NCBI GenBank assembly: GCA_029938505.1
Contig: JAOZUV010000027.1
Span: 1 to 12,775 of the forward strand
Origin: Bacteroidales bacterium
GTDB lineage: Bacteria > Bacteroidota > Bacteroidia > Bacteroidales > GCA-2711565
Direction of reading: 5' to 3'
DNA length: 12,775 bases
Positions 7,003 through 12,775 of this stretch are shown piece after piece; position 1 is the first letter of the stretch, and each line of letters begins with the position of its first letter. The translations under genes were made by a program, and so were the position numbers. A model generated the notes under the pieces. It worked only from the letters and a program-made list of their open reading frames with translations, was not told where the DNA came from and searched no databases.

Positions 7003-8133
7003 ATGAAATTTTCAATACAAACATCCGATACAAAATCGAAGGCACGTGCTGGCGTTGTACAAACTGATCACGGACAAATCGAGACCCCTATTTTTATGCC
7101 TGTTGGAACCGCTGGGGCTGTTAAAGCTGTGCACATTCCTGAACTATCTCAGGACACACATGCTCAAATTATCCTAGGAAACACCTATCATTTATATTTA
7201 CGTCCGGGTTTGGAGATAATAGAAAAAGCAGGGGGGCTTCATAAATTCAATGGCTGGGATAAGCCCATCCTTACAGATAGTGGAGGATATCAGGTTTATT
7301 CCTTATCTAATACGCGAAAACTTACAAAGGAAGGTGTCGTTTTTCAATCGCATATTGATGGATCGCGTCATACATTTACTCCCGAAAATGTAATGGATAT
7401 CCAACGTACTATTGGAGCCGATATTATGATGGCTTTCGATGAGTGTACGCCCTATCCCTGTGAGTATGATTATGCCAAAAATTCATTACAAATTACTCAT
7501 CAATGGTTGGATAGATGTGTAAAACGTTTTGCTGAAACCGAAGGTAAATATGGTTATCAACAAACACTTTTCCCAATTGTTCAAGGAAGTGTATATAAAG
7601 ATTTACGCATTGAATCAGCCAAGTACATTGCTTCCAAAAATGCGGATGGGAATGCCATTGGAGGTCTTTCGGTGGGTGAACCCCATGAAATGATGTATGA
7701 AATGACAGACGTTGTTTGCAATATACTACCAGTTGATAAACCACGTTATTTAATGGGTGTTGGAACACCAGCAAATATCCTAGAGAGCATTGCTTTAGGC
7801 ATCGATATGTTTGATTGCGTGATGCCAACTCGTAACGCCCGTCATGGCATTTTGTATACTGATCAAGGAACCATCAATATTAAAAATGGAAAATGGAAAG
7901 ATGATTTCTCTGTTTTGGATGAGAATGGAACTTCCTTTGTCGATAAACAATATACGAAAGCTTATTTACGTCATTTATTTGCTGCCAACGAAATGTTAGC
8001 TGGCATGATTGCTAGTTTACATAATTTGCGTTTTTATTTAAGCTTGGTTGAAAATGCCAGACTACATATTATTAAAGGTAATTTTTACGAGTGGAAAGAA
8101 AGCATGGTAAAGCAATTATCGCATCGATTATAA
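7003..8133 (+). CDS. tgt: tRNA-guanine(34) transglycosylase, lacking the zinc-site cysteines
   Basis: Exchanges guanine-34 in GUN anticodons for the queuosine precursor preQ1. Key residues are present: Asp92 in TDSGGYQV (general base), FDEC (145-148) and QGS (194-196) of the base pocket, GGLSVGEP (220-227), and the nucleophile Asp271 in DMFDCVMPTRNARHG. Cys148 and Val224 agree with bacterial preQ1 rather than eukaryotic queuine specificity. The length (376) is normal. Oddity: the CxCxxC zinc motif of the E. coli enzyme is replaced. Aligning [20 protein letters not shown] with DENGTSFVDKQYTKAYLRHL puts Gly309, Ser311 and Asp314 at the three cysteines, while the fourth ligand His340 (in LHNLRFY) remains. 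I recall similar replacement in other Bacteroidota Tgt sequences, so it is probably a lineage trait and not inactivation. The permease gene follows after 39 bp with no terminator between. Confidence 0.97.
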   Translation: MKFSIQTSDTKSKARAGVVQTDHGQIETPIFMPVGTAGAVKAVHIPELSQDTHAQIILGNTYHLYLRPGLEIIEKAGGLHKFNGWDKPILTDSGGYQVYSLSNTRKLTKEGVVFQSHIDGSRHTFTPENVMDIQRTIGADIMMAFDECTPYPCEYDYAKNSLQITHQWLDRCVKRFAETEGKYGYQQTLFPIVQGSVYKDLRIESAKYIASKNADGNAIGGLSVGEPHEMMYEMTDVVCNILPVDKPRYLMGVGTPANILESIALGIDMFDCVMPTRNARHGILYTDQGTINIKNGKWKDDFSVLDENGTSFVDKQYTKAYLRHLFAANEMLAGMIASLHNLRFYLSLVENARLHIIKGNFYEWKESMVKQLSHRL

Positions 8134-8158
8134 CCACACATACATCAAAGGCTTTTTA

Positions 8159-8166
8159 TATCTTTG
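8159..8166 (+). promoter_or_regulatory. -7 promoter element directly before the permease ATG
   Basis: TATCTTTG, the same octamer as before tgt, ends 6 bp before the ATG at 8173. Transcription would start at about 8168-8175, giving a leaderless or nearly leaderless mRNA. The box covers the alternative TTG start at 8164, which argues against that start. No -33 TTG is obvious, so read-through from tgt may also contribute. Confidence 0.5.
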
Positions 8167-8172
8167 TTAAGA

Positions 8173-9249
8173 ATGAAAACTATTGACTTATACATCATCA
8201 AAAAATTCCTTGGGACGTTTTTTTACGCTATATCCCTCCTAATAATTATTGTAATAATTTTTGATGTTTCAGAAAATATTGATGAGTTTTTGGAAAATGA
8301 TGCTCCACTAAGAGAAATTATTTTTATCTATTATCTTAATTTTATTCCTTACTTCATTAACCTCTTTATTTATTTGTTCACATTTATTTCCGTGATATTT
8401 TTCACTTCAAAAATGGCTGCAAATACTGAGATTATTGCTATTTTAAATGGGGGAGCTAGTTTTTATCGTTTATTGAGGCCTTATATTGTATCAGCAACTT
8501 TTTTAGCAATAATGTCTTTTTATTTGGGAAATTTCTTAATTCCAGTGGCCAATGAAAAACGCCGAGAATTTAAAGGAACCTATATGGAAAAACTGAAAAA
8601 AAATAAAGACAGAAACATCCATTTACAAATAGAACCTGGGGTATTTATTTATGTTGAGAATTACAATATTACTAGCGAGTTTGGACGTAAATTTACCCTT
8701 GAAAAATTTGAAGATGATAAACTAACATACAAACTAAGTTCTGAACATCTTCGTTGGATAGATTCAACAAAAAAGTGGCAAATAAAAAACTATTATATCC
8801 GAGAATTAAATGGCACTGATGAAAAACTTACTTTCGGAAAAGTTTTTGACACAACTCTTGCTTTAGCTCCTACCGACTTATATACTCTCAAAGAAGATTT
8901 TGAAATTATGAATTATTATGAACTAAATGAACGCATCGACTATGAGCGCTTAAAAGGTTCTGAGAATTTAAAGTTTTATGAAGTAGAAAAGGGCAAACGT
9001 TTGGCTTCTCCTTTTGCCACCATCGCTATGACTCTAATCGGCTTTGCCTTATCCAGTCGCAAGATACGTGGAGGTCTTGGAATGCATTTAGGACTAGGGT
9101 TAGCGATAGCCTTTTCTTTCATTCTTTTCATGCAAATTTCAACAGTATTTGCAACTATTGGGAATCTACCACCATTATTTGCTGCTTGGATACCTATTAT
9201 TTTATTTAGTATAATTGGTGTTATCTTAATCCGAACTGCACCCAAATAA
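8173..9249 (+). CDS. LptF/LptG-family lipopolysaccharide export permease (YjgP/YjgQ)
   Basis: Transmembrane subunit of the LPS exporter that, with the ATPase LptB, extracts LPS from the inner membrane and pushes it along the Lpt bridge. The 358-residue protein shows the family plan: three membrane segments (about 12-31, 55-78, 103-124), a large periplasmic beta-rich domain (about 125-270), and three more segments (about 278-294, 303-325, 334-354). Recognisable marks are the N-terminal LYIIKKFLGTFF, the coupling stretch MAANTEIIAILNGGASFYRLLRP (81-103), and the KR-ASPFATIAMTLIGFALS stretch near 275-294. LptF and LptG cannot be told apart safely here, so no symbol is given. The ATG at 8173 is preferred over an in-frame TTG at 8164 because that codon lies inside the promoter box. 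The gene follows tgt, an order I recall as common in Bacteroidota. Confidence 0.92.
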   Translation: MKTIDLYIIKKFLGTFFYAISLLIIIVIIFDVSENIDEFLENDAPLREIIFIYYLNFIPYFINLFIYLFTFISVIFFTSKMAANTEIIAILNGGASFYRLLRPYIVSATFLAIMSFYLGNFLIPVANEKRREFKGTYMEKLKKNKDRNIHLQIEPGVFIYVENYNITSEFGRKFTLEKFEDDKLTYKLSSEHLRWIDSTKKWQIKNYYIRELNGTDEKLTFGKVFDTTLALAPTDLYTLKEDFEIMNYYELNERIDYERLKGSENLKFYEVEKGKRLASPFATIAMTLIGFALSSRKIRGGLGMHLGLGLAIAFSFILFMQISTVFATIGNLPPLFAAWIPIILFSIIGVILIRTAPK

Positions 9250-9290
9250 ATGAGCCGAACAATTTTCATTATCCGGCTCATTTCATTTTT
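9248..9290 (+). terminator. hairpin terminator after the permease gene
   Basis: Perfect 10-bp arms AAATGAGCCG (9248-9257) and CGGCTCATTT (9274-9283) with a 16-nt loop are followed by ATTTTT (9285-9290). The first arm begins within the permease stop codon (TAA, 9247-9249). The site lies between convergent genes, and the stem could also serve the minus-strand operon ending at 9304, although that side has only TTTATTT after the stem. Confidence 0.75.
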
Positions 9291-9303
9291 CCTTTAGGTC
9301 TAA

Positions 9304-10668
9304 TTATTTTATCGATAGGGTTCCGTCATATTGCTCAATTCTTATTTTGCCAATATTTGCTTTCCTAATCCCCACATCTGATGTTTTAATTTTAATATCA
9401 TCTGTTTTTCTCAAGCCTTCAGTTCGTCCTAATGCGATAAACTTACTACTCTTAGTATCAATATCTGAAAAGAGAACATTTGATGGAAGTTCGTGTTTGG
9501 TATATTTAAAATTTACATCCAAAAAATACTTGGGATCACCCATAATATTAAGATCAACCTTCGCATATTTACCTTTGATATTAATTAAATAGAAATCTTC
9601 ATCAACTTTAGCCACAGTCAATTTATCATCATAAGTTTCCAGATCGATCATACCAGCAATATGTCCAAAAATAAATTCAGTATATTTTGAATCTGTAGAA
9701 AATTCACCTACAAAATTGGCTTCCACTTTATTATCATAACAATCAGGATACTCAAAAATATCGACATCATTAAATATGATGCCTGAATACTTACCTGTAA
9801 TCTTAAGCTTGCTACAGTCTTTTCCTCTTAAATCACAATCGTATAAATCCAAATCAGCAAAAGTCATATTTCCTAATTCAAAATCCGAATATTTCGATTT
9901 TCCAACCATTGAAACTAATTCTGTAAAATAAAATTTATCGTCATAAGAATCCATGGTTACAGCTCCAATTTTGCTAGCTTCAAACTTTGAGTATTTCGAT
10001 TTTAAATTCAAATTACCCATCGTCCCAAGCTCAACATCTGTATCGTAAATATCTATTTCACATTCGCCCAAAGCTTCAATAATTAAATTTGAATACTTTG
10101 ATTTTAAGTAATTTGCATTACTTAAATGCCCTGCTCTTAAATCTACATCATATAAATCCAAGTCTAAATCCCCTGCATAATCAGGCAAACTAACATCCGC
10201 ATATTTTTGTTTAATCATTAAGTCATGATTATCGGGCAGCGTTAAAACATACTCGACTTCAAACTCCCTTAAATTAACAACGGTGCCTGTCGATAAAGTA
10301 GCAACAATTTTACTTATCACACCTGAAAAGACAGTTGAATTTACACTTGTAAAAACACCTGTTTTAATATTTAATAAAGCAGAAGAATGCTCTACATTAA
10401 GGTCTTCGAGGGCCTCAAAGGTTTTTTCAATATCTTCTTCATCATTGGCTCTAATTTTATAAAAGCATTCCAATTTAACAGATTGTTTATTCCAAACCTT
10501 TACTTTCAGGTCGTTATTTTTATTAGTGAATTCAATAGCTGTGTTTTTATTAATATCGAATTCTTGTTCAATTTTGCCTTCCTTTTCAAAAGACTTTGCA
10601 TTGGCTAAAAAACTTATTAATAATGCAAGAATTAATAAGGGAACTATCTTTTTAGTAATATTTTTCAT
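9304..10668 (-). CDS. exported beta-solenoid-like repeat protein of an ECF sigma operon
   Basis: A 454-residue protein starting at ATG 10666-10668; a signal peptide (1-24, ANA-K) immediately follows this start, whereas the longer frame opens with TTG at 10791 inside the upstream gene. No lipobox. After a beta-rich domain (about 30-150) come regular repeats: KY (mostly KYS/T) at 155, 191, 225, 259, 293, 328 and 367, alternating with YD at 173, 208, 242, 276, 311 and 346, so one unit is 34-35 residues, made of two ~17-residue strand-turn halves with G-x-LDLYD-type turns. This suggests a beta-helix with tyrosine ladders, resembling the DUF4097/DUF2807 putative adhesin proteins of Bacteroidota sigma operons; family membership is a tentative recollection. 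Probably periplasmic or surface exposed. It overlaps the membrane-protein gene upstream by 17 bp. Function unknown; it may be the sensor or the effector of the sigma system. Confidence 0.85.
   Translation of the reverse strand: MKNITKKIVPLLILALLISFLANAKSFEKEGKIEQEFDINKNTAIEFTNKNNDLKVKVWNKQSVKLECFYKIRANDEEDIEKTFEALEDLNVEHSSALLNIKTGVFTSVNSTVFSGVISKIVATLSTGTVVNLREFEVEYVLTLPDNHDLMIKQKYADVSLPDYAGDLDLDLYDVDLRAGHLSNANYLKSKYSNLIIEALGECEIDIYDTDVELGTMGNLNLKSKYSKFEASKIGAVTMDSYDDKFYFTELVSMVGKSKYSDFELGNMTFADLDLYDCDLRGKDCSKLKITGKYSGIIFNDVDIFEYPDCYDNKVEANFVGEFSTDSKYTEFIFGHIAGMIDLETYDDKLTVAKVDEDFYLINIKGKYAKVDLNIMGDPKYFLDVNFKYTKHELPSNVLFSDIDTKSSKFIALGRTEGLRKTDDIKIKTSDVGIRKANIGKIRIEQYDGTLSIK
9619..10206 (-). 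repeat. 34-35-residue KY/YD protein repeats, about 5.5 units
   Basis: Residues 155-350 of the exported protein. Tyrosines of KY pairs are 36, 34, 34, 34 and 35 residues apart, and those of YD pairs 35, 34, 34, 35 and 35 apart, each YD following its KY by 16-18 residues. Sequences between are diverged, so the repeat is visible in the protein and not as a DNA repeat. Confidence 0.85.
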
Positions 10669-11194
10669 CGCTATGATTTTTGTTTTTAGCATTGTTATTT
10701 TTATCAATCTCGGCCAACATAATTTCAAGTAATCGAATCTTAATTTCGTAATACTCAAACAATGTTTTAACCAATCGAGGATTTCCACCAAGCTCCTTAA
10801 AATCTTTAAAACTCTCGGCTTTTAATTGTTCTAACTGATCTATTTCTGAAAAAATTTCAGCATAATCCGAACGCTTGATTTTTTGCATATTTATTTGATC
10901 CCAACGTTCCTGAATCGAAGCTTGATAAAACTGCTCTTGCTTTTCATATTCAGGAGAAATATCGGCCAAAGTCATTTGCACAACTTTAGGCGTAGGATTC
11001 AATAACGAATTCAAGACAAAGCCACTTACCAACGCCATCAAAATGATAGCCGCAGCTTTCCAACTTAACCACTGAAAGTTATTTTTAGGTTTAAGCTCAT
11101 TTTGAATACCTGACCAGATAAAATCATCATCCGGCTCATCAATATCCAGCGAAACCCTATTGCTCTTCAAATAATCTTCAAGACTAGTTTTCAT
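10652..11194 (-). CDS. single-pass membrane protein in anti-sigma position
   Basis: A 180-residue protein I cannot assign to a named family. A charged N-terminal part (1-43, including DEPDDDFIWSGIQNEL) is followed by one membrane segment (about 44-65, from WLSWKAAAIILMALVS). The rest (66-180) is mostly charged, probably helical or coiled-coil, ending in a polar KNNNAKNKNHSDEKYY tail. The topology is that of a membrane anti-sigma factor, with the short N-terminus in the cytoplasm and the long part in the periplasm. No zinc-binding HxxxCxxC motif is present, so it is not a ZAS-type anti-sigma. Its ATG (11192-11194) lies within the sigma-factor frame (11-bp overlap), and its end overlaps the next gene by 17 bp, which implies coupled synthesis. 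The anti-sigma role is inferred from position and topology only. Confidence 0.75.
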   Translation of the reverse strand: MKTSLEDYLKSNRVSLDIDEPDDDFIWSGIQNELKPKNNFQWLSWKAAAIILMALVSGFVLNSLLNPTPKVVQMTLADISPEYEKQEQFYQASIQERWDQINMQKIKRSDYAEIFSEIDQLEQLKAESFKDFKELGGNPRLVKTLFEYYEIKIRLLEIMLAEIDKNNNAKNKNHSDEKYY

Positions 11195-11717
11195 GGATCG
11201 TTACACTTAGTTTATTCATTAAAATAAATCGTGCTCGTAAGTATTGAGTTTTCGATGTTGATTCTGAAATATCCAACATACTACCGATTTCCTTATGCTT
11301 GAAACCTTCCACCGCAAACAAATTAAAAATCACCCTGGATCCTTCGGGTAGCTCTTTAATTGCTTGATGAATATACTCGGGGTTCAATGCCGAATAATCC
11401 GATGAATCATAAGGATTGGATTCTTCAAAATCACCATTTTCAATTTCCACCCAAACGGGCTTGTTTTTGCGCAATTGGCTGATGCATTTATTGATAATGA
11501 TCCGCTTTAACCAAGCACCAAATGTGGAATTACCTTTAAAACTCTTCAGGTTCCGGAATGCGCTAATAAAAGCTTCCTGAAGAACATCCTCGGCTTCATG
11601 CTTGTTTGATAACATACGGATACAAATATTGTACATCGCCTTTGAATAAAGTTTATAGAGCCTGTATTGTGCACGCGAATCTCCGCGGATACACTGATTA
11701 ATTAATTCGGTATGCAT
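11184..11717 (-). CDS. ECF-type RNA polymerase sigma factor of a three-gene operon
   Basis: A 177-residue sigma factor with regions 2 and 4 only. Region 2 (about 17-84) has EAEDVLQEAFISAFRNL and FGAWLKRIIINKCISQLRK. Region 4 (about 114-168) has the helix-turn-helix KHKEIGSMLDISESTSKTQY. The start is taken at ATG 11715-11717 (MHTELINQC); the frame extends upstream only to a TTG at 11735. The 72-bp gap to ispE has no perfect TAnnTTTG box, only a TAGAATTTG variant with one extra base around 11738, so the operon might use another promoter type, possibly its own. It is followed, with overlap, by the membrane protein and the exported repeat protein. It differs strongly from the other sigma factor at 5201-5809. 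Confidence 0.93.
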   Translation of the reverse strand: MHTELINQCIRGDSRAQYRLYKLYSKAMYNICIRMLSNKHEAEDVLQEAFISAFRNLKSFKGNSTFGAWLKRIIINKCISQLRKNKPVWVEIENGDFEESNPYDSSDYSALNPEYIHQAIKELPEGSRVIFNLFAVEGFKHKEIGSMLDISESTSKTQYLRARFILMNKLSVTIHEN

Positions 11718-11789
11718 TTCAATACGTGGCTTCAAATTCTACTCTTTTTTATTAAAGACGATTTAAAATGATAATAGTTGGAATGCGTA

Positions 11790-12602
11790 TTAAATTTTTG
11801 ATGACCAATAAAAATGATCTTCAAATTGGAATGATAAATCAATCGGGTTTTTAAACAAGCCAAAAACGGATGATCCGCTCCCACTCATCGAAGCATAAGT
11901 TGCTCCATTTTCATAGAATGTATTTTTAATTTTTTTAATTTCTGGATGATTTGCAAAGATACTTTTTTCAAAATCGTTTTTCAAAGTAAATTGCCATTCG
12001 CTAATTGGTTTCTCAACCATCTTTTTTATTGAAAATAAATGGTTCTCAGGACTCACTCCTGCGTACGCTTCAGCAGTGCCCACATGAATTTCAGGTTTCA
12101 CAATAACAATATAGTGATTTGCCAAATCTACATTCACATCCTTAAATTGATCTCCTTTTCCAAAAGCAAATGTGGGTTTATTCTTTATAAAGAAAGCACA
12201 ATCTGCACCTAATTTTGAAGCATAATCTATTAATTGATTCTGATCCAAATTCAGTGTAAATAATTCGTTTAAGAGCATTAATGTATGAGTGGCATCCGAA
12301 GAACCTCCACCTAAGCCAGAACCCATAGGGATGACTTTATGTAAATGCATATTTACACCAGCCAAATCAAAATCTTCCTTCAATAAATAATAGGCTTTAA
12401 CACAAAGGTTTTGATTTTCATTTCCAGGAATTAAGATACCGCTTGAATTAAAGAATGTATTTTCATCTCCAGAAATAATAATTTCTAAAACATCATATAA
12501 AGGAATCGGATAAAACACCGTTTCAATATTATGAAATCCATCATCCCGTTTTTCAACAATGGAAAGTCCTAAGTTTATTTTACAATTTGGAAAAACAAGC
12601 AT
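11790..12602 (-). CDS. ispE: 4-(cytidine 5'-diphospho)-2-C-methyl-D-erythritol kinase
   Basis: GHMP-family kinase of the MEP pathway; it phosphorylates CDP-methylerythritol at the 2-hydroxyl, so this organism makes isoprenoids by the non-mevalonate route. All three GHMP motifs are present: KINLGLSI (8-15) with Lys8 and Asn10, the ATP loop PMGSGLGGGSSDA (92-104), and ASMSGSGSSVFG (237-248). The catalytic Asp134 lies in GADCAFF. At 270 residues it is near the normal length. The ATG at 12600-12602 gives the expected N-terminus, and a TAAGTTTG box lies only 4 bp upstream. It is in the same direction as the sigma operon, 72 bp ahead of it, and diverges from the gene at the right edge. Confidence 0.97.
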   Translation of the reverse strand: MLVFPNCKINLGLSIVEKRDDGFHNIETVFYPIPLYDVLEIIISGDENTFFNSSGILIPGNENQNLCVKAYYLLKEDFDLAGVNMHLHKVIPMGSGLGGGSSDATHTLMLLNELFTLNLDQNQLIDYASKLGADCAFFIKNKPTFAFGKGDQFKDVNVDLANHYIVIVKPEIHVGTAEAYAGVSPENHLFSIKKMVEKPISEWQFTLKNDFEKSIFANHPEIKKIKNTFYENGATYASMSGSGSSVFGLFKNPIDLSFQFEDHFYWSSKI

Positions 12603-12606
12603 TACA

Positions 12607-12614
12607 CAAACTTA
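12607..12614 (-). promoter_or_regulatory. -7 promoter element abutting the ispE start
   Basis: The minus strand reads TAAGTTTG, a perfect match, ending 4 bp before the ispE ATG. The start of transcription would fall on or next to the start codon, predicting a leaderless message. No clear -33 TTG was found. Confidence 0.5.
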
Positions 12615-12681
12615 TGAAAATAATTTATGTGAATTCCCTATGATTATTGAAAATGCTTTTCATCCAAACAGAAAATTTAGT

Positions 12682-12689
12682 TAAATTTG
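12682..12689 (+). promoter_or_regulatory. -7 promoter element for the gene at the right edge
   Basis: TAAATTTG is a perfect TAnnTTTG match, 24 bp before the ATG at 12714. It predicts a leader of about 15-23 nt. It faces the opposing ispE box, 67 bp away. Confidence 0.5.
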
Positions 12690-12713
12690 GATAGCATTAA
12701 ATCTGATGTCTTT

Positions 12714-12775
12714 ATGGCTCTAATAAATTCAGTGATTTCCTGGTTGATGAAGAAACGATTTCATCAAATTGAATT
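12714..12775 (+). CDS. N-terminus of a probable GH3-family protein, cut by the window edge
   Basis: Twenty complete codons from ATG 12714 translate to MALINSVISWLMKKRFHQIE and run off the end without a stop. This opening, with a hydrophobic start, ISW, a basic KKR and HQIE, is what I recall for the Bacteroidota proteins annotated as GH3 auxin-responsive promoter family, relatives of acyl-adenylating plant GH3 enzymes; their substrate in bacteria is unknown. The call rests on this short stretch, on the consensus -7 box upstream, and on the divergent gap next to ispE. Too little is visible to confirm any catalytic motif. Confidence 0.5.
   Translation, partial: MALINSVISWLMKKRFHQIE

Noticed and set aside
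7003..8133. Tgt as an inactive or decayed copy because of the missing cysteines
   Set aside because: All catalytic and base-pocket residues, normal length and a good promoter are present; similar loss is remembered in other Bacteroidota.
8164..8172. TTG start three codons upstream of the permease ATG
   Set aside because: The codon lies inside a perfect -7 promoter box, and family members start at the equivalent of the MKTIDLYIIKKF sequence.
10669..10791. 41-residue N-terminal extension of the exported repeat protein beginning at a TTG codon
   Set aside because: It lies wholly inside the upstream membrane-protein gene, and the signal peptide starts at the internal ATG at 10668.
11718..11735. 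TTG start giving a six-residue longer sigma factor
   Set aside because: An ATG follows at 11717 and gives the usual N-terminus of such sigma factors.

Overview
The window is about 12.8 kb of AT-rich DNA from a member of the Bacteroidota, probably a free-living or marine relative of the Bacteroidales/Marinilabiliales; the exact family is a guess. Four things point there. Start codons lack Shine-Dalgarno sequences. Several genes have a perfect Bacteroidota -7 element (TAnnTTTG) within about 40 nt of the start. The ECF sigma factors and the tgt / LptF-type permease pair are typical of the phylum. The right edge carries the N-terminus of what looks like a GH3-family protein of the type found in Bacteroidota. 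No tRNA, rRNA, CRISPR array, transposase, integrase or phage gene was seen.

Left third (1-5106): a proline-racemase-superfamily enzyme on the minus strand with the Cys/Thr active-site pair of trans-L-3-hydroxyproline dehydratase. It appears to lack its last ~25-30 residues, and a perfect 9-bp inverted repeat lies just upstream of its start. Next is a 315-bp AT-rich spacer, then a plus-strand secreted protein of 576 residues built from four tandem modules of a type I do not recognise. It ends at a GC-rich hairpin terminator shared with the convergent urocanate hydratase gene (hutU, long form). Both enzymes degrade amino acids, but no other histidine or proline catabolic gene is in view.

Middle (5201-9249): a minus-strand pair, a family 2 membrane glycosyltransferase overlapping an ECF sigma factor, diverges from a plus-strand pair, tRNA-guanine transglycosylase (tgt) and an LptF/LptG-type lipopolysaccharide export permease. 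Divergent -7 elements lie back to back in the 69-bp spacer. The Tgt lacks all three cysteines of the usual zinc site.

Right third (9304-12775): a compact minus-strand operon encodes an ECF sigma factor, a single-pass membrane protein in the anti-sigma position, and an exported protein with a very regular 34-35-residue repeat that looks like a beta-solenoid. Reading frames overlap by 11 and 17 bp. Upstream is ispE, an essential gene of the MEP isoprenoid pathway. At the edge, diverging from ispE, are the first 20 codons of a further plus-strand gene.

Most of the window is ordinary chromosomal core. The least explained parts are the secreted four-module protein (1294-3024) and the sigma / membrane protein / beta-solenoid operon (9304-11717).
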